Of a DNA stretch of 64,000 nt, positions 33,881 through 64,000 are shown piece by piece; positions within the stretch are counted from its first letter, which is position 1; each line of letters starts with the position of its first letter. Origin of the DNA: Amorphoplanes digitatis (GTDB taxonomy: Bacteria; Actinomycetota; Actinomycetes; Mycobacteriales; Micromonosporaceae); the NCBI RefSeq assembly GCF_014205335.1, contig NZ_JACHNH010000001.1, positions 2,164,501 through 2,228,500 on the forward strand, written 5' to 3'. The position numbers and the translations under genes are program-made. The notes below the pieces were generated by a model, which saw only the letters and a list, made by a program, of their open reading frames with translations, made no database searches and was not told the DNA's origin.

Positions 33881-36562
33881 GTGCTGATCGAGCGGGTGGC
33901 CGAGCTGAACCGCATCGGCGCCGGCCTCAACTCGGCGCGCGCCGGCCGGGCCGAGTTGCTGGTGGTGCGCGGACCGGCCGGCATCGGCCGCTCCGCCTTG
34001 CTGCGCCGGGCCGCCGGCGGCCGGGCGCGGGTCCTGCGGGCGGCCGGCACGGCGGGCGAGCGGGACATCCCGTACGGGGTGGTGCAGCAGCTGTTCGACG
34101 GGATCTCCGCCGACGTCGCCGCAGCCGGAGACGGCGAACCGCAGGCGCTGCTCGGCCTGCTCGACGGCGCGGATCCGGCGCTGCTGGTCGTCGACGATCT
34201 GCAGGCCGCCGACGAGGAGTCGCTGGCCTGGCTCGCGCGGCTCGCCGTACGCCGGGACGGGCTGCGGCTGATGCTGCTCTGCGCGGTCCGCGACGGTGAC
34301 GCGCACAGCGACCACCCGCTGGTACAGGAGGTGACCGGGGCGGCCGACGCGGTGCTGTGCCCGGCACCGCTGTCGCTCGCGGCCGCACGCCAGCTACTGC
34401 GCGGTGCGATCGGCGCGGCGGTCGACGACACGTTCGCCGTCGCCTGCCACACGTCCGCGGCGGGCAGCCCGCTGCTGCTCACCGCGCTGGCCACGTACGT
34501 GCTCGGCGCCGGAGTCCCACCGGACGCCGAGCACGCCGGCGACATCCGCGACGCGGTACCGCCGGAGTTGCGCGATCGGCTGGCGAGCCTGCTCACCGGG
34601 CAGGGCGACACGGTGCGCGCGATCGCCCGTGCCATCGCCGTGCTCGGCGAGCAGGCGGAGCCCGAACTGATCGGCCGGCTCGCCGGGGCGGACGCCGTCG
34701 ACGTGGTCGCCGGGCTGCGCGCGCTGCGCGAGCTTGGTCTGGTCGCCCGTGCCGGGCGTCCGCGCTTCACGCATCCGGCGGTGCGGGCCGCGGCCGAGTC
34801 CGACCTGCCGATGGCCGGTCGGCTGCGCGCACACGAGGCCGCCGCCGAGCTGCTGCACCGCGGCGGCCACCCGGCCGAGCAGGTGGCCCGGCACCTGCTG
34901 GCGGTGCCGACCCTGCGCCGGCCCTGGTCGGTGGATGTGCTGCGCACCGCCGCCGGCGCGGCACAGGACCGCGGCGCGCCCGAGGTCGCGGTGCAATATC
35001 TGCGGCGTGCGCTGCTGACCAGCTCCGAGATGGGGCCCGACCGGGCCTGGCTGTTGCTGGACCTGGCCCGCGCCCTGCACGACTCCGACCCGGAGGCCGC
35101 CGAGCGGCTGGTCGACCAGGCCGTGCCGCTCTTCGACGATCCGCGCGACCGTGCCGCCGCGGCGCTGCGCATCGCACCGGGCGTGCTGAACCCGGACCGG
35201 CCGTCGGTGGTCGACCTGTTCCGCCGGGTGGCGCACGATCTCGGCGCCGGGGCGGCGACCGACACCGCCGCCCGTGCCGCCCAGCTCGGTCTGGAGGCCC
35301 GGCTGCGCCAGGCCGGCCTGCACGAGCCGGACGAGCTGAACAGCGCCGTGGCCCGGCTGAGTGAACTGGGCGACGGGTCCGACTGGGACTCGGTGGCGGA
35401 GCGTCAGCTCGTCGCGGTGCTGTTGCACGCCGCCGTGGTGACCGGCGGGCTACCCGCCGAGGCGGTCGCGGAGTTGGGCGAGAAGATCCTCGAGGACGAG
35501 ACGCTGCGCTCGGCGCACCCGCAGCCGACCGTGACACTCGCCGTGCTCGCGCTGGCCGCCGCGGACAAGCTGGACGCCGCCGCACGATGGTTGTTCCCCG
35601 GCACCGGCCCGGCCGGGCCGCGCTTGCCGGTGGCCGCCGAGGCCCGCCTCGACGCGCTGCGGGCGGTGGTCCTGCTCGGCCGGGGCCGGCTGACCGCCGC
35701 CCGCCTCTGCGCGGAACGCGCCGCGCACCAGGCCGCGCCGTGCTCGGAGACGGCGACCATCGCGCTCGGCGCGCTCGCCTGGGTGGCGGTGGAGATCCAG
35801 GACGCCACGCTGGCCGACAGCGTGGCCGCGCGGCTGTGCCCCGATTCGCCGGCGCCGGACGCCGTCCGGCGCTACCTGCGCGCGTACGCGGACTCCCGGC
35901 GCGGAAATCTGCGCGAGGCGCTGGCGGAGGTGCTGTCGGTCGGCGAGGACCTGCGCGCGGCCGGCTGGCGCAATCCGCTGCTGATGCCCTGGCGCATCCA
36001 CGCGGCGGTGTTGCAGCACCGGCTCGGTGACCGGCAGGGCGCCGTGGCCGTGCTCGACGAGGAACACGCGGTCGCGTTGTCCTGGGGCGCGCCGTCCCAG
36101 CTGGGCCGCGTGCTGCGGGTCCGGGGCGAGGTCGAGGGCGGCCCGCGCGGTACCGAGCTGCTGCGCGAATCGATCGCCGTGCTGCGCCGGTCCAGCAACC
36201 GGCTGGAGCTCGCCCGGGCCCTGCTGGCACTGGGCCGGACGTGCCCGGACACGGCCGAGGCCATTGCGGCGAGTCACGAGGGCGCCGCGATCGCGGCCGC
36301 CGGCGGGGCGCCGTGGCTCAGCGGGGCGACCCCGATCGGCGGCCCGTCGACCATCGACGCCGCGCTGACTCCCGCGGAGCGCCTGGTCGCCTCGTTCGTC
36401 GTCGGTGGGCTGACCAATCAGGAGACGGCGGCCCTGCTGAACGTCAGCCGTCGCGCCGTTGAAAAGCACCTGACCAGCTGCTATCGAAAACTGAATGTGG
36501 CCGGTCGGGCCGAGCTGATCGATTCGCTGACCGGGGAGCCTTTTCCGCGCAAAGTACGCTGA
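33881..36562 (+). CDS. LAL-family LuxR regulator 2
   Basis: An 893-residue LAL started at GTG 33881, chosen because AGGGAG lies eight bases upstream and the first regulator ends at 33879. Walker A is RGPAGIGRSALL, with Arg37 in place of the usual Lys; Walker B is ALLVVDDLQAADEESLAWL. The middle is helical-repeat rich, and the C-terminal helix-turn-helix is LTPAERLVASFVVGGLTNQE, TAALLNVSRRAVEKHL, SCYRKLNVAGR. Nearly zero spacing means the two LALs are co-translated and may act together on cluster promoters. Family is certain; targets are inferred. Confidence 0.88.
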   Translation: MLIERVAELNRIGAGLNSARAGRAELLVVRGPAGIGRSALLRRAAGGRARVLRAAGTAGERDIPYGVVQQLFDGISADVAAAGDGEPQALLGLLDGADPALLVVDDLQAADEESLAWLARLAVRRDGLRLMLLCAVRDGDAHSDHPLVQEVTGAADAVLCPAPLSLAAARQLLRGAIGAAVDDTFAVACHTSAAGSPLLLTALATYVLGAGVPPDAEHAGDIRDAVPPELRDRLASLLTGQGDTVRAIARAIAVLGEQAEPELIGRLAGADAVDVVAGLRALRELGLVARAGRPRFTHPAVRAAAESDLPMAGRLRAHEAAAELLHRGGHPAEQVARHLLAVPTLRRPWSVDVLRTAAGAAQDRGAPEVAVQYLRRALLTSSEMGPDRAWLLLDLARALHDSDPEAAERLVDQAVPLFDDPRDRAAAALRIAPGVLNPDRPSVVDLFRRVAHDLGAGAATDTAARAAQLGLEARLRQAGLHEPDELNSAVARLSELGDGSDWDSVAERQLVAVLLHAAVVTGGLPAEAVAELGEKILEDETLRSAHPQPTVTLAVLALAAADKLDAAARWLFPGTGPAGPRLPVAAEARLDALRAVVLLGRGRLTAARLCAERAAHQAAPCSETATIALGALAWVAVEIQDATLADSVAARLCPDSPAPDAVRRYLRAYADSRRGNLREALAEVLSVGEDLRAAGWRNPLLMPWRIHAAVLQHRLGDRQGAVAVLDEEHAVALSWGAPSQLGRVLRVRGEVEGGPRGTELLRESIAVLRRSSNRLELARALLALGRTCPDTAEAIAASHEGAAIAAAGGAPWLSGATPIGGPSTIDAALTPAERLVASFVVGGLTNQETAALLNVSRRAVEKHLTSCYRKLNVAGRAELIDSLTGEPFPRKVR

Positions 36563-37172
36563 CCGGTCATAGCCAGTCAGGCCGTTTCCCCGCATTGCCC
36601 GGCGCGCATAGGTGCCAATGTCCGCTATGGAATCAAATAGCTGCGGTGAATTAAGGTGAAAGGTCTCTCGTGCTTTCGTGAACCGGGGGAGTGTGGGCTG
36701 ACGGCGATAGGTCTCCGCTGCGGCGGCTGCCGATTGAGTGTCACATCCCACATCGCAGTTCATCATGCTTTTCGAGCGTGTTACTGAAGGTGCGTGAATT
36801 ATGCGCAGAGTAATGGAGCCGTCGCCGGGTGGTGATGTGTGGACTCGGGGGTGCGGGTTCGGCGGATGCCGTTGCCGCCTCCGTAGAGCCCTGTTTAGCT
36901 GCTGAAATAAGGTCGTGGCGTACCGGATCGAGGTGGTCGGCTCCGTACCGGGAGGTGCTCTTCGGTGAACGCCCACCGAACCATTGATCGGTGACTACGA
37001 ACCGTGGCCGAATGGCCCACAGCGCGCTTGACACCCTCATTTGGCATTCCTAACATGAGCGTCAGATTGATCCCGGCGCGGCCGCGGGCGTGCCGGAGAA
37101 TCCTTTTAGGGCCCGGCGTCGCCCGCCGGTGCGGGTATTCGAATCTGGCGCCGAAGTAAATGGGGGCTCTTC
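36563..37172. promoter_or_regulatory. Long upstream region of the PAS-LuxR gene
   Basis: 610 bp without a supported gene, more AT-rich than its surroundings (36570-36900), consistent with the regulated promoter of the PAS-LuxR activator and with a gap after the LAL pair. No clear PimM-type box or terminator is seen. Short open frames on both strands lack coding character. Confidence 0.5.
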
Positions 37173-37844
37173 ATGTTTTCCGCATCCGTCGCACACGATC
37201 ATGAGGTTTTCAAGGAAGAATCCCTCGCCGACGCCTTCCGTGCGACCGAGGGGCCGGGCGTCTGCATGGCCCATCTGGACCGGGCGTTGGCCATCCGGCA
37301 CGCCAACCCGGAGTTCTTCCGGCGTTTCGGCGAGACTTCCGCGGAATTGTGTGGCCGACGCTTCTCCGAGCTGATCCACCCCAGCGTGCGGACGCCGATG
37401 ATGCGGAACTTCGCCCGGCTGCTCGAGGGTAAGCACCACCGTTTCGCCAGCCGGGTGATCGCGGTCCGCCTGGGCGCCGAACCGTTGACCGGCACCCTGA
37501 CCGGTGTCGCCGTGCAGGGCGGCGCCCCGGACGCGACCGGCGTGCTGGTGCTGATGCGCACCATCGGCCACGAGGCCGACGCCGAGTCCGCGGTCATCGG
37601 CCGCAAGAAGATCCTCAGCAAGATCGACGCGAAGATCCTCGAGGGCATCGCGGCCGGACTGTCCACCATCCCGCTAGCGGCGCGGCTGTACCTGAGCCGG
37701 CAGGGCGTCGAGTACCACGTCTCCGGCCTGCTCCGGAAGCTCCAGGTGCCGAACCGCGCCGCGCTGGTCTCGCGCGCCTACTCGATGGGCGTGCTCAACG
37801 TCGGCGTGTGGCCGCCGAAGGTCATCGAGGACTTCATCAAGTAG
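37173..37844 (+). CDS. PAS-LuxR regulator, PimM/AmphRIV/NysRIV/FscRI family
   Basis: A 223-residue protein with an N-terminal PAS domain (about 25-130: GVCMAHLDRALAIRHANPEF, CGRRFSELIHP) and a C-terminal LuxR helix-turn-helix (about 148-210: ILEGIAAGLSTIPLAARLYL, SRQGVEYHVSGLLRKLQVPN). Length and order match PimM and its orthologues, the conserved direct activators found in polyene macrolide clusters. These bind CTVGGGAWWTCCCBAG; related boxes lie just downstream at 37850 and before the PKS gene. The gene therefore both identifies the cluster type and is its probable master activator. Confidence 0.92.
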   Translation: MFSASVAHDHEVFKEESLADAFRATEGPGVCMAHLDRALAIRHANPEFFRRFGETSAELCGRRFSELIHPSVRTPMMRNFARLLEGKHHRFASRVIAVRLGAEPLTGTLTGVAVQGGAPDATGVLVLMRTIGHEADAESAVIGRKKILSKIDAKILEGIAAGLSTIPLAARLYLSRQGVEYHVSGLLRKLQVPNRAALVSRAYSMGVLNVGVWPPKVIEDFIK

Positions 37845-37849
37845 CGGAT

Positions 37850-37865
37850 CTAGGGAATCTGCGGG
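37850..37865 (+). promoter_or_regulatory. PimM-like box upstream of the GDP-mannose dehydratase gene
   Basis: CTAGGGAATCTGCGGG agrees with the PAS-LuxR consensus CTVGGGAWWTCCCBAG at about 12 of 16 positions, with a perfect left half. It begins five bases after the PAS-LuxR stop and 54 bases before the dehydratase ATG. Binding is inferred. Confidence 0.55.
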
Positions 37866-37918
37866 TTCCGTCGATCGTAGCGTCGCCTCAGTCGAGGGTC
37901 GACGGTGAAGGGAAGACA

Positions 37919-38947
37919 ATGGCCAGGCGTGCGCTAATCACCGGAGTCACCGGCCAGGACGGTTCATACCTGGCCGAGCATCTGCTCAACGAGGGGTACC
38001 AGGTCTGGGGCCTGATCCGCGGGCAGGCGAACCCTCGCAAGATGCGGATCAGCCGGCTCGCCGCCGAGCTGTCCTTCGTGGACGGCGACCTGATGGACCA
38101 GTCCAGCCTCGTCTCGGCCGTCGAGCAGGTGCAGCCCGACGAGGTGTACAACCTCGGCGCCATCTCGTTCGTGCCGATGTCCTGGCAGCAGCCGGAGCTG
38201 GTCACCGAGATCAACGGCATGGGTGTGCTGCGGGTGCTCGAGGCGATCCGGATGGTCAGCGGGCTCAACCACTCCCGCAACGGCGGCACCCAGATCCGCT
38301 TCTACCAGGCCTCCTCGTCGGAGATGTTCGGCAAGGCCTTCGAGACCCCGCAGCGGGAGTCGACACCGTTCCACCCCCGCAGCCCGTACGGCGTCGCCAA
38401 GGCCTACGGGCACTTCATCACCAAGAACTACCGCGAGTCCTTCGGCATGTACGCGGTGTCCGGGATGCTGTTCAACCACGAGTCCCCCCGCCGCGGCGCC
38501 GAGTTCGTGACCCGCAAGATCTCGATGTCGGTGGCCCGCATCAAACGCGGCTACCAGGACAAGCTGCACCTGGGCAACCTGGACGCGGTTCGGGACTGGG
38601 GCTTCGCCGGCGACTACGTGCGGGCCATGCACCTGATGCTGCAGCAGCCGGAGTGCGGCGACTACGTGATCGGCACCGGCCAGACGCACTCGGTCCGCGA
38701 CGCCGTGCGCATCGCCTTCGAGCACGTCGGCCTGAACTGGGAGGACTACGTGGTCGTCGACCCGGCCCTGGTCCGACCGGCCGAGGTCGAGATCCTCTGC
38801 GCCGACCCGTCCATCGCCAAGAAGCAGCTCGGCTGGGAGCCCACCCTGGACTTCCCCCAGCTCATGCAGATGATGGTCGACTGCGACCTGCTACAGGTCA
38901 CCCGCGAGCACGAGTACGCCGACCTGATGCCGGCCGGCGCCTGGTAG
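37919..38947 (+). CDS. GDP-mannose 4,6-dehydratase for mycosamine
   Basis: A 342-residue short-chain dehydrogenase-type enzyme started at ATG 37919, with AAGGGA upstream. Motifs: NAD(P)-binding GVTGQDGSYLAEHL, YNLGAISFVPMSW, ASSSEMFGKAFETPQ, the catalytic Tyr-Lys in SPYGVAKAYG, and NHESPRRGAEFVTRKI. It converts GDP-mannose to GDP-4-keto-6-deoxymannose, the first dedicated step to GDP-mycosamine in polyene clusters. Its orthologues NysDIII and AmphDIII also sit immediately upstream of the NysI/AmphI PKS gene, exactly as here. A housekeeping role in fucose or rhamnose synthesis is less likely given the context. Confidence 0.92.
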   Translation: MARRALITGVTGQDGSYLAEHLLNEGYQVWGLIRGQANPRKMRISRLAAELSFVDGDLMDQSSLVSAVEQVQPDEVYNLGAISFVPMSWQQPELVTEINGMGVLRVLEAIRMVSGLNHSRNGGTQIRFYQASSSEMFGKAFETPQRESTPFHPRSPYGVAKAYGHFITKNYRESFGMYAVSGMLFNHESPRRGAEFVTRKISMSVARIKRGYQDKLHLGNLDAVRDWGFAGDYVRAMHLMLQQPECGDYVIGTGQTHSVRDAVRIAFEHVGLNWEDYVVVDPALVRPAEVEILCADPSIAKKQLGWEPTLDFPQLMQMMVDCDLLQVTREHEYADLMPAGAW

Positions 38948-38966
38948 GACGTCTCACACGGCGAAA

Positions 38967-38999
38967 GGCGGGGCCCTCGACAGAGGGCGCCGCCGTTTG
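38967..38999. terminator. Bidirectional hairpin between convergent genes
   Basis: GGCGGGGCCCTC and GAGGGCGCCGCC form a 12-bp stem with one mismatch around a short loop, followed by GTTTG. It lies between the ends of the dehydratase and the opposing small gene, so it can end both transcripts. Confidence 0.7.
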
Positions 39000-39003
39000 T
39001 GGC

Positions 39004-39294
39004 CTATGCGGCGGGTGGCAGGCTCTCGCCGGAGTGTGCCAGCGCCAGGACCGCCCGGGCTATCTCCGCGCCGTTCGGGCCGAGCCGGGCGGCGTACCGC
39101 TTCACCATCGCGTACTCCCAGGCCATCTTGCGGGCCGGTAGCCCCGCCTCGCAGCGGGCCGCGTGGTGATCGCGGGCGCGCAGCGTCCGGTCGATAAGCA
39201 GCGTGATGAGCAGGTCGTCGAGAGGGTCGCAGGGCCCTCCCGCCGGATCCGGCGCGAACTTCTCCGGTGGTAACGCCGTGACGCCAGTCGTCAT
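39004..39294 (-). CDS. Small unknown protein beside the PKS gene
   Basis: A 96-residue protein when started at ATG 39294 (MTTGVTALPPEKFAPDPAGG); an earlier in-frame ATG at 39339 would overlap the regulatory boxes. The body is helical and charged (DDLLITLLIDRTLRARDHHA, ARKMAWEYAMVKRYAARLGP) without membrane segments or known motifs. It diverges from the PKS gene across about 100 bp holding two PimM-like boxes, so it may be co-regulated with the cluster. No function can be named. Confidence 0.55.
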   Translation of the reverse strand: MTTGVTALPPEKFAPDPAGGPCDPLDDLLITLLIDRTLRARDHHAARCEAGLPARKMAWEYAMVKRYAARLGPNGAEIARAVLALAHSGESLPPAA

Positions 39295-39317
39295 GAAGCG
39301 ATCTTCAGCGGACCCTG

Positions 39318-39373
39318 CCCGGTGATTCCCTAGAGTCACCGCGCCGGCCGGTACTCTCTAGGGAATTCACCGG
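39318..39373. promoter_or_regulatory. Two PimM-like boxes in the divergent PKS promoter
   Basis: CTAGGGAATTCACCGG (39358-39373, + strand) matches CTVGGGAWWTCCCBAG at about 14 of 16 positions, and CTAGGGAATCACCGGG (39318-39333, - strand) at about 13. They point in opposite directions, one toward the PKS start 23 bp away and one toward the small divergent gene. The PAS-LuxR regulator at 37173 is the natural ligand; binding is inferred. Confidence 0.72.
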
Positions 39374-39396
39374 CCACCACGGCAGAGACTCCGATC

Positions 39397-64000
<24,604 letters not shown>

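Noticed and set aside
31855..35265. Antisense frame of 1136 residues opposite the LAL genes
   Set aside because: Ser/Ala/Arg-rich shadow of the two LAL regulators, whose ATPase and HTH motifs are on the other strand.

Overview
The window is high-GC actinomycete DNA: strong G/C third-position bias, GTG and TTG starts, an AICE-type (actinomycete integrative and conjugative element) gene set, and a giant modular type I polyketide synthase (PKS) gene. Genus cannot be fixed from sequence alone; Streptomyces or Micromonosporaceae are plausible.

Region 1 (1-14336) is the end of an integrative element loaded with defence genes. A leftward operon of small AICE proteins (DUF2637/Spd-like, RRQRL-motif, DUF6284-like, CxxC protein) faces a rightward GntR/UTRA regulator (KorSA-like) and a PP2C-like phosphatase, with a large operator-like inverted repeat between them. 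Cargo follows: an HNH nuclease; an AbiTii-type protein, a NaeI-family restriction enzyme and an HhH protein; an AAA-TIR fusion with a membrane partner and a second TIR protein; then a DHFR-like reductase and two membrane proteins. Related copies of an att-proximal repeat (A at 4827, D at 8108, B at 11453, C at 14176) separate these blocks. Copy C ends at a 45-bp 3' tRNA fragment (tRNA-Pro-like), att1.

Region 2 (14292-27153) is a second element bounded by two identical 45-bp tRNA 3' fragments, each followed by its own hairpin. It carries a tyrosine integrase beside att1, a small conserved protein, a nucleotidyltransferase, an excisionase, a decayed IS6-family transposase, a tightly overlapping four-gene operon (Lgt-like membrane enzyme, two small membrane proteins and a tetraether-lipid-synthase-like radical SAM enzyme), an unknown protein, and a Gabija-type pair (OLD-family ATPase/TOPRIM nuclease plus UvrD-like helicase).

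Region 3 (27109-28521) is the stump of a third element. A related integrase starts beside att2 but is cut off just after its catalytic Tyr by an IS6-family transposase remnant.

Region 4 (28651-64000) is one flank of a polyene macrolide biosynthetic gene cluster: a class IV aminotransferase (possibly PabC-like), an acyl-CoA carboxylase beta subunit, two LAL regulators, a PAS-LuxR regulator of the PimM/AmphRIV/FscRI type, a GDP-mannose 4,6-dehydratase (first step to mycosamine), a small unknown gene, and a PKS reading frame open from 39397 to the window edge. Its modules read KS-AT-DH-KR-ACP, KS-AT-KR-ACP, KS-AT(methylmalonyl)-KR-ACP, KS-AT-KR-ACP, KS-AT-KR(inactive)-ACP, KS-AT... This is the order of NysI/AmphI/FscD, the subunit building the last alkene, the mycosamine-bearing carbinol, the methyl branch oxidised to the exocyclic carboxyl, a further carbinol, and the hemiketal ketone. 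PimM-like boxes lie at 37850, 39318 and 39358.
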